Source: Sedimentisphaerales bacterium
Lineage (GTDB): Bacteria > Planctomycetota > Phycisphaerae > Sedimentisphaerales > Anaerobacaceae
Direction: 5' to 3'
NCBI GenBank assembly: GCA_028282745.1
Contig: JANQHJ010000001.1
Span: 1 to 61,559 of the forward strand
Length of the DNA stretch: 61,559 bases
The notes beneath the pieces were generated by a model. It had not been told where the DNA came from and did not search any database. It worked only from the letters and a program-made list of their open reading frames with translations. Shown in pieces: positions 16,325 through 24,147 of the stretch. A program made the position numbers and the translations under genes. The first letter of the stretch is position 1. Each line of letters opens with the position of its first letter.

Positions 16325-17944
16325 TTAAGGTTTTGAAGTAAGTACGTAATCTTCAGCAAAGCCGTAACGGTCGTAAAAACGAAAGACTATTCCCCTGTAA
16401 TCTTCGATGATCTCATAATTCCAAGGTGAGTCACCGTATTCAACCTTTTCATTAGTATAATGATCATTGTAATCGTCAAAGAAGATATCTATCATGTTAG
16501 AAACGGCATCTTTATTCATTCCATCGAAGTAATTAGTTTTTTCAGCTAATCCATCAATAGAGTCAAACATTTTGTCAGTTCTGAAAAAATAGGCAATCAT
16601 CCATATATCACCACTAGTTTTTGCATTTATTTTTGGAAGACAAAGAAAAATAAATGTACCAATTAGAAAACTAATGAAGAGAGCGGGAGAAAAAACTCGT
16701 TTCAAAGAATCTGCAGTTCGATATTTGGTAAAATTCTTATTATTAATAATCTTTGATGTTAATAGTAATATTAAAAGACTGCATACATTTGAACAAATCA
16801 AAATCGTAAAAATTCTTGCTCCCTTGAAACTATAATAATGCTTTCGAAAAGGCTCAGCTTTGCTGAAGTTCAAGTATAAATCATCTTTCATCTGTTTTGA
16901 GGTAAGGATACCAGTTAACTTTGTCACAAAACAGCCGTCCCACATGAAATCTTTTGCCCCAGAGTGCCCGATATGTTGTTTAAAATTTTCATCATTAAAG
17001 CCATATATTTCCTGTTTATCACTGCGAATCCAATATTTTCCAACTTTTTGGTAGGAATATTCATTTACAACTTCTCTGGTAAGCTGCTTGCAGTCTGCCG
17101 ATTCATCAGCAATAACGAAAATCTCAAGATATACATTACTACCAACAGTGGAAGTAAGCTTCATGGGGTAAACAGCTTTTTCAGTTGGGAAGGTCAGGCT
17201 GACAGGGTGTGGGCTACTGTATCCATCAGCATCTCTTTTTAATTTAGCTACTACAAAGTACCAGTTTTCATTAATATAGCTATCTACAATGTTCCTGTCC
17301 TGTTCGGAGAGTCCAACAAAATCATTCGTATTTAACCAGCTTGCCAAGGCATTGGGGTCATCAGCTTTTAGGACAGCGACTTCATAATTGCCTATTATTG
17401 ATGTTTCAAGTACATCAACACCTTCTAATTCGGATAAATTAAGCCCCAGTCCTGCAGATGATAAGGTAGGTATTAAAATCAGGAACAATATGGAACCTAT
17501 CAATAAAAATAGTACTATGCGATAATGATTTCTAGGGGCATTTCTCAATTTCATATAGCACAATAAGATGACAAGGACAGTAATTGAAAATGAAATTCCC
17601 AAGAAGGGCGCATGTGAATCACCGTTTTCGATTTTTGGTTGAATATTTAAACTCATTGTTTCAATCAGGCCGGATGAGACTTGTTTGAATTTTGTTGGTT
17701 GTGAGGGGAGCGGTATTACCCAACCGAATTCTGTGCCGCCGCCATCAATAGACGATTCAATGACAAGTTTTTCAATGCCATCTCTATACGAGAGTATAGC
17801 TCTCTGTGATGGAATAGAGGGCGGAACCTTTTGCATTCTCTTTGGGAAAACCTTGCCATCAGCAAAGGTTTGCTGGTTGATAAATATGGGAAGAGCAAAT
17901 AAAGTAAGAAGAAACAGTTTTCGGAATCCGCAATATCTGGACAT
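16325..17944 (-). CDS. DUF2330-family membrane-anchored secreted protein
   Basis: A 539-residue protein with an N-terminal signal peptide (LFLLTLFALPIFINQQTFA). The following block QRAILSYRDGIEKLVIESS...FGWVIPLP is characteristic of DUF2330 proteins. Hydrophobic helices occur around residues 110-130, 145-165 (ending PTLSSAGLG), 378-400 and 420-440, so the chain probably crosses the membrane several times with large extracytoplasmic parts. The function of the family is unknown and no catalytic residues can be named. It appears monocistronic, with a 70-base gap from the methyltransferase gene upstream of it on the same strand. Confidence 0.7.
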   Translation of the reverse strand: MSRYCGFRKLFLLTLFALPIFINQQTFADGKVFPKRMQKVPPSIPSQRAILSYRDGIEKLVIESSIDGGGTEFGWVIPLPSQPTKFKQVSSGLIETMSLNIQPKIENGDSHAPFLGISFSITVLVILLCYMKLRNAPRNHYRIVLFLLIGSILFLILIPTLSSAGLGLNLSELEGVDVLETSIIGNYEVAVLKADDPNALASWLNTNDFVGLSEQDRNIVDSYINENWYFVVAKLKRDADGYSSPHPVSLTFPTEKAVYPMKLTSTVGSNVYLEIFVIADESADCKQLTREVVNEYSYQKVGKYWIRSDKQEIYGFNDENFKQHIGHSGAKDFMWDGCFVTKLTGILTSKQMKDDLYLNFSKAEPFRKHYYSFKGARIFTILICSNVCSLLILLLTSKIINNKNFTKYRTADSLKRVFSPALFISFLIGTFIFLCLPKINAKTSGDIWMIAYFFRTDKMFDSIDGLAEKTNYFDGMNKDAVSNMIDIFFDDYNDHYTNEKVEYGDSPWNYEIIEDYRGIVFRFYDRYGFAEDYVLTSKP

Positions 17945-18015
17945 AACTAACCTCCGGCATTAATTAGATATCATGCGTTCGCAATAATACTCTATAGTAA
18001 ATAGAAAATCAATGT

Positions 18016-18657
18016 TTATGGCTTTATTTCATAGACGATGCATTTTCCGGCGGATTCGGGAAGGTATTCTGTTTCCCTGACCGTCCGGCAGTTGTATTTG
18101 CTGAATGTGTTCTCGTCGAAGTGGAAGCGGTGTTCGCCTAAATTGATAGTCAAATTTTGTTTGCAAGGGGTGGTTATTATCAGTGAACGTTTGGCATGTT
18201 TAAGACATTTATCAACTATGACGTAAGGGTCATCAAAATGCTCAAGCGTTTGTATGATAATAATGTAATCATACTTATCAGGAATCGGATCCCTTAAAAT
18301 ATCGTGGACAATGTAATCGATATCTTTTGAATGTTTTTTTGCCTTGGCTATTGCGACGTCACTGAAATCGGCGCCGGTAATATTAGCGTTCGGGAATTTA
18401 CGCTTTAGAAGCTGACAGCCGTTACCGAGGGCACAGCCTATGTCGAGCAATGAAAAGGCTTCATCTTTCGGCAGCAGGTCAAGGATGAGGTTGTAAGGGG
18501 TGTCCCTCCAGAAGCTGTCATATTTCGCAAGTTTTTTGTTCCAGTATTCTTTAGTGTTGGGATTATGGCCTGTGATCTTACTTTTGATGCAATGACAAAT
18601 AGTAATAAAAACATTGGAAATGAAACTTATGGGATTAACTTTTCTTTTTACAGTCAT
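18016..18657 (-). CDS. class I SAM-dependent methyltransferase
   Basis: A 213-residue protein. The SAM-binding motif LLDIGCALGNG is near residue 70, followed by ADFS as the acidic loop and an IIIIQTLEHFDDP motif IV. It has an N-terminal extension of about 45 residues containing a hydrophobic stretch and the phrase NTKEYWNKKLAKYD, common in small-molecule or lipid/sugar methyltransferases. The substrate is unknown. Its ATG overlaps the stop of the upstream four-helix-bundle gene (ATGA), so the two are translationally coupled. Confidence 0.75.
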   Translation of the reverse strand: MTVKRKVNPISFISNVFITICHCIKSKITGHNPNTKEYWNKKLAKYDSFWRDTPYNLILDLLPKDEAFSLLDIGCALGNGCQLLKRKFPNANITGADFSDVAIAKAKKHSKDIDYIVHDILRDPIPDKYDYIIIIQTLEHFDDPYVIVDKCLKHAKRSLIITTPCKQNLTINLGEHRFHFDENTFSKYNCRTVRETEYLPESAGKCIVYEIKP

Positions 18658-19019
18658 TTTGAATCGCGTCTTTCAATTCCTTTTATTAGCCCAGAGAGCA
18701 TTTTAGCTATAGTTAAAAGCTTCTCTCTTAATTGGTTATGCGTTTTCTCGTCGATCAACCGTCTTCGTTTTGCCAATTCTAATAATGGTACACATTCCTG
18801 CATAGAGCCCCGAGATATTATAAAAAAGTTTTTTCTATCAGCTTTTGTGAATCTGCCATTGCCTTCAGCGATATTAGCAGCGATTGATAAAGATGCACGG
18901 TTGAGTTGATCACGGAGATAATAATAGCCGTTGGGAAATTTGGAAGTTGTCTCGCAAATTTTGTCGGCAAAGTTGACAGCCTTCTGATAAACGACAAGTT
19001 TTTCAAAAGCGAATGCCAT
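18654..19019 (-). CDS. four-helix-bundle protein of the 23S rRNA intervening-sequence (S23) family
   Basis: A 121-residue, nearly all-helical protein. FEKLVVYQKAVNFADKI, FPNGYYYLRDQLNRASLSIAANIAEGNGR and the later FFIISRGSMQE block match the S23/IVP family (typical motif: QL-RA--SI-ANIAEG-GR). The family was named for open reading frames inside 23S rRNA intervening sequences but is widespread as free genes with unknown role. Here there is no rRNA. It is coupled to the downstream methyltransferase by an ATGA overlap and lies about 120 bases from tRNA-Pro. Confidence 0.85.
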   Translation of the reverse strand: MAFAFEKLVVYQKAVNFADKICETTSKFPNGYYYLRDQLNRASLSIAANIAEGNGRFTKADRKNFFIISRGSMQECVPLLELAKRRRLIDEKTHNQLREKLLTIAKMLSGLIKGIERRDSK

Positions 19020-19113
19020 TTAGTTATTCCTCTTGAAAGGAGATAGTAGAAAGGAGACCGCTGTAGAGATTGACATCTTACTCTACTTTCACCTTTCTAT
19101 GCTCTACAGCTCT

Positions 19114-19138
19114 ATTTTTTGAGCTAAGCTCAAAAAAT
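19114..19138 (-). terminator. palindromic terminator of tRNA-Pro(UGG)
   Basis: A perfect palindrome: ATTTTTTGAGCT (19114-19125), one base, AGCTCAAAAAAT (19127-19138). It starts at the tRNA 3' end and reads as stem plus T-run on both strands. Confidence 0.65.
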
Positions 19139-19212
19139 CGGGGTGATAGGATTCGAACCTACGGCCTCCTGGTCCCAAACCAGGCGCTCTAGCCAAGCTG
19201 AGCTACACCCCG
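19138..19212 (-). tRNA. tRNA-Pro (anticodon UGG)
   Basis: On the minus strand the 75-base cloverleaf has acceptor CGGGGTG/CACCCCG, anticodon stem CCTGG/CCAGG with loop TTTGGGA (anticodon TGG), T-loop TTCGAAT, and discriminator A. CCA is not encoded. Confidence 0.96.
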
Positions 19213-19632
19213 ATAAATCAGGTTCTGATTTAACGCAGCTGGGCATTTTACGGTATTGTGATTATAAATGCAACCCCGATTTATCGGGGCTAAATCAAGT
19301 AAAATAAAGCTCTTAGCCAAGGCTGTATATGTTAGAATAGGCAAGATTTGGCTTGCAAAGGGGGGCGATTTCAGCTATAATATTAGATATTAATAGACTT
19401 TAAGAGGCTAACATAGGGGCTGTATTTCATAGAGGATGGGTGCTAAGGACTTGAGTGTCCGGCACATCCCGATGTTTGAGGTGATGCTTTTCTTTTTTGT
19501 TTTTGTAGTGTGCTATGTCCTTTAGCCGAAATAAATTACAGCACTGGTTAAGTTTTTGTGACAGTGCAATAGTCCATGGGCAACCATACAATAACTGCGG
19601 CAAGGCAAAGCTCTTTTCCGCAGGGGAGTCGA
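19213..19632. other. intergenic region upstream of the HTH membrane protein gene
   Basis: It contains a short hairpin CCCCGAT-TT-ATCGGGG (19274-19289) and otherwise A/T-rich sequence. An in-frame upstream ATG at 19576 lacks a ribosome binding site, so this part is treated as leader. I see no gene and no clear promoter. Confidence 0.4.
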
Positions 19633-21090
19633 ATGAAAATGGCAGGAATGTTTTATTCATTAAATGAAGCGGCCGAGAAGCTCGGTAAAAGCGAAGACGA
19701 AATCAAACAGCTTGCCCAGGAGGGTAAGATCAGAGAGTTCCAGCATGAGGGGGAACTTCTGTATAAGGTCGATGAGGTTGAAGCCCTTGCTGCCGAGTCA
19801 GGCGCAGAGCCCATTGATACTCCGGTTGAAGAGGCAGAGGCCCTTGATGATCTCGCACCTGCTATGGGAGATATCGATATGGATATGGATCTGTCGCCGG
19901 TCGAAGAGCCGCAGGAGCCTGCTACCGAGGCGGAGCCGGAACCGGAGCCCATTAACCTGGATGAGTCAGGCGAGCTTGAGTTAGCGGATTCGCTTGCACA
20001 GGATGTCTCTGAAGATTCATTTATGCTCGACGATATACCGGAAGCAACTCCCGAGCCTGCCGCTGAGCCGGAACCTGCTGCCGAAGTGGAGCCGGAGCCT
20101 ATCAATCTTGATGAGTCAGGTGAGCTTGAATTGGCGGATTCCCTTGCTCAGGATGTGGCGGACGATTCGTTTATGCTTGGTTCGACTGGTGAGAATGTTT
20201 CGATTTCGGAAGATTCTTTCGCGATGGATATGGGGGCGGGCGAAGAGCTTGGGGCAGAACCAGCCGCGGCTGCGGATGATTCGTTCAGCTTTGAAGATAT
20301 GGCTTCAGATGAACCTGCTGCTGAGCCTGTTCAAGATCAATCGGAAGAGACCGAGCTTTCATTATCAGTTGATGACCAGGAAGGCTCGACAATGAATAAA
20401 GAAATGGCGGCGGAAGATACGGCGCTGACCAGTGAAGGATTAAATGTAATGGATGATGCCGGCAGTGGATTCAGCCTTACCGAAGACACAGCAGCTCAAA
20501 CCAAAGCAATGGAAGATGCCTCTTCTCTTGAAGAGATCGAAGGCGATTTGAATCTTGACAGCTTTGGAAGCGGGTCCGGTCTTTTGGACCTGTCGCTGCA
20601 GGCTGATGACACTTCGCTTGGCGGGATTCTTGACGAGATATATACAGATGACCAGGCTGAAGCGGGCTCACCAGAGGCAAGTGCCGCTGATGTTGCAGCC
20701 GAAGCCGATATACTCGCTGGTGAGAGCGTCACTGCTGCTCCGGCAGTTGTGCAGGGATATGTTGAACCTGAGCCGGATGCATCGAGCAATATTCTCGGCG
20801 GTCTTCTTTTACTGCCGCTTGCTGTAGTTATTTATACTATTATGGTAGCCGTGGTTGGTATGAAGGAAGTCAGGCCGATTCTCGTGCCGGAAAATGTATC
20901 TATGGTGCTGTATGCACTGGGAGGATTGGCTGTGCTGGGTATTATCCTGGGCGTTTGGGGATATTCAGCAGGTTCTCCAGCAAAGCCGAAAACGGCTAAG
21001 TCTAAAAAGGCTAAAGAGCCCAAGGCTAAAAAAGAAAAAGTGAAGAAGCCTAAAAAAGAGAAAAAGAAAAGGGTTAAGAAAAAGAAATAA
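19633..21090 (+). CDS. membrane-anchored protein with N-terminal excisionase-type HTH and acidic repeat linker
   Basis: A 485-residue protein. The start is chosen because AGGGGAG (19621-19627) sits 5 bases before it. Residues 6-55 form a MerR/excisionase-like helix-turn-helix (MFYSLNEAAEKLGKSEDEIKQL, then a wing with KVDEVEAL). Residues 60-385 are an extremely acidic, Ala/Pro/Glu-rich linker that includes two copies of a 28-residue block. Two transmembrane helices follow (about 387-409 and 422-446), then a 35-residue tail rich in Lys. This layout would place a possible DNA- or protein-binding head on a long flexible stalk at the membrane. Function unknown; a role in envelope or chromosome organisation is only a guess. 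A strong terminator follows. Confidence 0.8.
   Translation: MKMAGMFYSLNEAAEKLGKSEDEIKQLAQEGKIREFQHEGELLYKVDEVEALAAESGAEPIDTPVEEAEALDDLAPAMGDIDMDMDLSPVEEPQEPATEAEPEPEPINLDESGELELADSLAQDVSEDSFMLDDIPEATPEPAAEPEPAAEVEPEPINLDESGELELADSLAQDVADDSFMLGSTGENVSISEDSFAMDMGAGEELGAEPAAAADDSFSFEDMASDEPAAEPVQDQSEETELSLSVDDQEGSTMNKEMAAEDTALTSEGLNVMDDAGSGFSLTEDTAAQTKAMEDASSLEEIEGDLNLDSFGSGSGLLDLSLQADDTSLGGILDEIYTDDQAEAGSPEASAADVAAEADILAGESVTAAPAVVQGYVEPEPDASSNILGGLLLLPLAVVIYTIMVAVVGMKEVRPILVPENVSMVLYALGGLAVLGIILGVWGYSAGSPAKPKTAKSKKAKEPKAKKEKVKKPKKEKKKRVKKKK
19945..20178 (+). repeat. two in-frame copies of an 84-base coding repeat, 150-base period
   Basis: Copies at 19945-20028 and 20095-20178 encode EPINLDESGELELADSLAQD followed by V, two variable residues, DSFML. 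The peptides differ at only two of 28 positions while the DNA differs at many third positions. This suggests an old duplication maintained by selection on the peptide. Confidence 0.85.
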
Positions 21091-21123
21091 CACGCTTTTT
21101 TTGGACTTATAAATGAGCTTTAT

Positions 21124-21158
21124 AGGCCCCTGTTTAAATAACGGGGGCCTTTCTTTTT
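21124..21158 (+). terminator. rho-independent terminator
   Basis: AGGCCCC (21124-21130) pairs with GGGGCCT (21144-21150), extended inward by GTT/AAC, and is followed by TTCTTTTTT. It ends the transcript of the HTH membrane protein gene. Confidence 0.9.
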
Positions 21159-21196
21159 TACGTGTAGTCTGGATAGTATATTTTACAAATTTGCCC

Positions 21197-21224
21197 TTGA
21201 CGGCATAAGACAATAAGGTACTAT
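21197..21224 (+). promoter_or_regulatory. possible promoter of the OmpA-type lipoprotein gene
   Basis: TTGACG (21197-21202), a 16-base spacer, and TACTAT (21219-21224), about 105 bases before the start codon and downstream of the preceding terminator. Confidence 0.4.
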
Positions 21225-21331
21225 TTATCCATACTATTGTGCATTTATCACAGGCGGGGATTAGCTCGAATGATGATAATATTTGAACGGGAAAAGGGAT
21301 AAGTTTTCCGCTACTTATGAAAGGAGTTATA

Positions 21332-22105
21332 ATGCGAATCGCAAGAATTATTTCAGTTAGTCTTATCGTTGCAAGTCTTTTACTGGTTATGGGTTGTGAG
21401 CCCGAATGTAAGGATCTCAAGATCCAGAACAACACACAAAGAAAGAGGATTTCTCAGTTAGAAAGTGAAAAACAGAGCACGGCACTTCAGATATCACAGC
21501 TCGAGAGACAGGTAGCGGCAGCTCAGCAGCGTGAGAGCATCGAAACAGGTGCACTTGGCGAAAAAGTCGATGCTCTTGAAAAAATGATGGCTAAGAAAGA
21601 TGAAATGATCGCCCAGATGCAGGAGCAGCTGGTCTATGGTATTCAATTGCCGGTCGAGCTTAGCACATTATTACAGGATTTTGCCAGCAGCCAGTCGATG
21701 GTTGAGTATGACTCGAGTCGCGGCGTGGTAAAGTTCCAGAGTGACCTGCTCTTCGAAAAGGGCAGCGATACCGTGGCGTCATCAGCTGTCAGTGCAATCA
21801 AATCATTGTGTGAAATCCTCAATAATGAACAGGGCCAGAAATTCGATGTTATTATCGCAGGGCACACTGATGATATTCGCATCGGCAAGCCTCAAACGAA
21901 GGCTAAACATCCGACTAACTGGCATCTTTCGGCACATCGTGCGATATCGGTATTGCGAATAATGTCTGGTAATAATATTAATCCTGACAGATTGAGTGTT
22001 CGCGGATTTGGCGAGTTTCGTCCTATCGCCCAGAACAAACCCAATAGAAAGGGCAATAGCCTGAACAGACGTGTCGAGATTTATATTGTTCCCAAGGGCA
22101 TGTAA
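21332..22105 (+). CDS. OmpA/Pal-type peptidoglycan-binding lipoprotein with coiled coil
   Basis: A 257-residue lipoprotein. The ATG at 21332 is preferred to one at 21317, because AAAGGAG (21320-21326) overlaps the latter and is correctly spaced for the former. The signal peptide ends in a lipobox (LLLVMGC). Residues about 25-105 are a long coiled coil (RKRISQLESEKQS, ISQLERQVAAAQQ, KVDALEKMMAKK). The C-terminal 130 residues are an OmpA/MotB domain: VVKFQSDLLFEKGSD, VIIAGHTDD, and LSVRGFGEFRPIA plus NRRVEIYIV. It should tie an inner- or outer-membrane anchor to peptidoglycan. It resembles MotB/OmpA stalk proteins and lies alone between a promoter and a terminator. Confidence 0.88.
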   Translation: MRIARIISVSLIVASLLLVMGCEPECKDLKIQNNTQRKRISQLESEKQSTALQISQLERQVAAAQQRESIETGALGEKVDALEKMMAKKDEMIAQMQEQLVYGIQLPVELSTLLQDFASSQSMVEYDSSRGVVKFQSDLLFEKGSDTVASSAVSAIKSLCEILNNEQGQKFDVIIAGHTDDIRIGKPQTKAKHPTNWHLSAHRAISVLRIMSGNNINPDRLSVRGFGEFRPIAQNKPNRKGNSLNRRVEIYIVPKGM

Positions 22106-22142
22106 GATAGCGAATAGTCGTTAGTTAATAGTTAATAGTGAT

Positions 22143-22176
22143 AAAGCCCGTGGTTTTGCCGTGGGCTTTTTCTTTT
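22143..22176 (+). terminator. rho-independent terminator of the OmpA-type lipoprotein gene
   Basis: AAAGCCC (22143-22149) pairs with GGGCTTT (22163-22169), and the T-rich tail TTTTTCTTTT follows. Confidence 0.85.
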
Positions 22177-22238
22177 ACACATTTTTACTTGAAATAAGCC
22201 GGATTTCTCGCTAAACTGGCAATAGTTGTAGTTCAGAT

Positions 22239-22309
22239 TGGCCAATAGTGTAACGGTAGCACGACTGACTCTGGATCAGTTAGTTGGGGTTCGAATCCCT
22301 GTTGGCCAG
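22239..22309 (+). tRNA. tRNA-Gln (anticodon CUG)
   Basis: A 71-base cloverleaf: acceptor TGGCCAA/TTGGCCA, anticodon stem ACTGA/TCAGT with loop CTCTGGA (anticodon CTG), T-loop TTCGAAT, discriminator G. CCA is not encoded. The D-loop is short, as usual for tRNA-Gln. Confidence 0.95.
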
Positions 22310-22762
22310 TTTTTATATTAGAGCATCTAAAAAAAGTGGCTCTGCATTCGAGCGACTTATTTTCCAGCCTGACTGTGTTGAAACGCTCAAAATCATCCTC
22401 AATGTAGCTTTAGCTACACCTGCGGTGATTTTGCACCTTTCGCCTTGCAGACTGCAAAAACGTTCACTCTCGGTGCTACGATCCATTTTTCCAGAGGCTC
22501 TATTTTCTTTTTGGTAAGAATTATAGTTCAAATATAATCTGTCATTGTCCTATAAGTATTAGTATAAAACATTTGCAAAGGCTGATTTGTGCGGTTAAGG
22601 CTCTTCTTAGGTTGACTTAAACATACCCAATAATGTATCATGGAATCTGGAGGTTACGGACAACTCACCTATAGGCAGTTCTGAGGTAGGACGCCAAATT
22701 GCAAGGATGCCATAGAATGGATATCGCCCCTAAGGGGTGATTTGATAGAGAGTGGTGATAAG
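22310..22762. other. gene-poor region downstream of tRNA-Gln with inverted repeats
   Basis: No convincing gene; short open frames on both strands lack a ribosome site and family resemblance. It holds the palindrome TGTAGCT-TT-AGCTACA (about 22403-22418) within a sequence that looks like an interspersed repeat unit. Near the 3' end, just ahead of the lipoprotein gene, is the hairpin ATCGCCCC-TAA-GGGGTGAT (22723-22741), preceded by a structured-looking leader (GGAGGTTACGG to GGATGCC). I could not match this leader to a known riboswitch class. Confidence 0.4.
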
Positions 22763-23857
22763 ATGTTTCGTGATTTTGTTAACCTTGCAACGGCTAAGCC
22801 GGTGTTCTTTATGATCATAATTTTTGCAGTCCTTTTCAATTCAGGATGTTCTTCATCATTGTCAGAATTAGCTGGGCCGGACGGGAAAATAAATCTACTC
22901 GATCCTGAGAATAGCCCTTATGACATCGAGATCATTGAAAGGCCGAACGGTAGGTTAGATTATTACTGGGACATCGACAGCAGCATTGAACAGGCTGATT
23001 TCTGCAAGTTAAAATACCATTCATCATACAAATACACTCGCTCGATAGTTGTTCAGGGGAGTATCGGGCAGTCCGATAATACCTATCCTGTGCTTCTCGA
23101 TACCGGCTGTTCCCAGCCTTTATTTGTTAGAGAGGCCCATGTGCGTGACAATTCATTAGCGGTTTATCCCCTTAAAACGGGTTCATTTAACGGTTATCAG
23201 ATGGCTTTATGTCATCTGCCTGAATTGAAGCTTGGTGAGATAAGCCTGATGGATTGGCCGTGTCTGTATCTAAGGAGTGGCTCCAGGAATTCATTTTTCA
23301 AATTAGCCGCCGAACATGATAATTTTATGATCGTAGGATTGCCTCTGTTGATGGAATTTCAATATGTCCTGATCGATGATGCCAATAAAGCAGTTGAGCT
23401 ATCAAATGATAAGGAATTTACTCCGTCAGACCCTGATAACTGGGAGAAGTTTCCTATAACAATCGAAGAGGATTTACGCGGCAATGCCTTTTTGTTTGTC
23501 GATATTCCTATAGAGGCAAGGCAGACATATATCCAGATCGATACCGGTAGTGGTACAGGCCTGTCGGTTAGCCAAAGTCTATGGAATCAGCTCAAAGAAC
23601 AAACAGGGCCGATAAAATTCAGCAGGACAAAGCTGAATTACCCATATATCGGAAATCTGTCCTGCAAAAGGGGCAAGGCTGAATCACTTAGTATGGGATC
23701 GAAGACTATTAAGAATGCCGACATTGCAGTCTTCGCCGATAACTGTCCTCTTGTCGAGGATTGTGACGGCCTGATTGGGATGCAATTCTTCCGCAATTCT
23801 ACAATAGTTCTGGATTTTGAGAACGATCTGCTGTGGATAAGATCCTCAGATAATTAG
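22763..23857 (+). CDS. lipoprotein with two retropepsin-like aspartic-protease lobes
   Basis: A 364-residue lipoprotein. An ATG at 22763 is chosen; an in-frame TTG at 22742 would only add 7 residues. The signal helix ends with lipobox LFNSGC (C29). Two similar halves follow. Lobe 1 has VLLDTGCSQPLFV (D113) and a closing VGLPLLMEFQYVLID. Lobe 2 has IQIDTGSGTGLSV (D260) and a closing LIGMQFFRNSTIVLD. Each half therefore carries the DTG catalytic turn and the G-hydrophobic-F-L strand of pepsin/retropepsin folds, so a single chain could form a complete two-aspartate active site. It would sit in the envelope, on the periplasmic or outer face. The substrate is unknown, and activity is not proven by sequence. 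Confidence 0.75.
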   Translation: MFRDFVNLATAKPVFFMIIIFAVLFNSGCSSSLSELAGPDGKINLLDPENSPYDIEIIERPNGRLDYYWDIDSSIEQADFCKLKYHSSYKYTRSIVVQGSIGQSDNTYPVLLDTGCSQPLFVREAHVRDNSLAVYPLKTGSFNGYQMALCHLPELKLGEISLMDWPCLYLRSGSRNSFFKLAAEHDNFMIVGLPLLMEFQYVLIDDANKAVELSNDKEFTPSDPDNWEKFPITIEEDLRGNAFLFVDIPIEARQTYIQIDTGSGTGLSVSQSLWNQLKEQTGPIKFSRTKLNYPYIGNLSCKRGKAESLSMGSKTIKNADIAVFADNCPLVEDCDGLIGMQFFRNSTIVLDFENDLLWIRSSDN

Positions 23858-24147
23858 GCATTGGTCTTACATTTTTCAAATCTTTCTGTTTCCCAGACAG
23901 TGATTGTCTCAGGCCTGTTTACAGCCATTTTCCCGCTTTATTTAGCCTCAAGAAACAAATTCCTGATGACCGATAAATTTCTGTAGGCAAGGAGTTTATA
24001 TGGAGAATCTACATTACGTTTCGGGCAGTTAAAAAGGTGTTCATTAATTGGTCCGCTGTTGGATTGAATGACACCCGACGGGGACGGAGTCTGTTTAATT
24101 AACCCTATTTTCTTATCTTTTGCCATAGGATTCTTTCCATACGGATT
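23858..24147. other. spacer before the polysaccharide locus
   Basis: A 62-codon open frame on the minus strand (23938-24126, beginning MAKDKKIGLIKQ) is the only coding candidate. It has no Shine-Dalgarno sequence and no family resemblance. Some inverted repeat (CCCAGACAGTGATTGTCTC) is present. The promoter of the plus-strand polysaccharide genes should lie here, but I cannot place it. Confidence 0.3.

Noticed and set aside
18654-19019. Evidence for a 23S rRNA gene next to the S23-family protein
   Set aside because: No rRNA-like sequence is present around it; this is the free form of the family.
19576-19632. Upstream ATG extending the HTH membrane protein by 19 residues
   Set aside because: No ribosome site there; AGGGGAG is correctly spaced for the ATG at 19633, and the extension is not part of the HTH.
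22313-22531. 72-codon open frame on the minus strand after tRNA-Gln, and a 77-codon frame on the plus strand over the same region
   Set aside because: Neither has a ribosome site or any family resemblance; the region looks like a repeat unit, so these are listed as non-coding.
22640-22741. Leader before the protease-like lipoprotein gene resembling a riboswitch (GGACGCCAAATTGCAAGG)
   Set aside because: Compared by eye with the c-di-GMP-I (GEMM) pattern; the GACGC-AAA block is only partly matched and the first conserved block is missing. Not supported as a riboswitch.
23938-24126. 62-codon minus-strand frame starting MAKDKKIGLIKQ before the polysaccharide locus
   Set aside because: Start context is coding-like, but there is no Shine-Dalgarno sequence, no family resemblance and no neighbours on that strand. 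Too weak to call.
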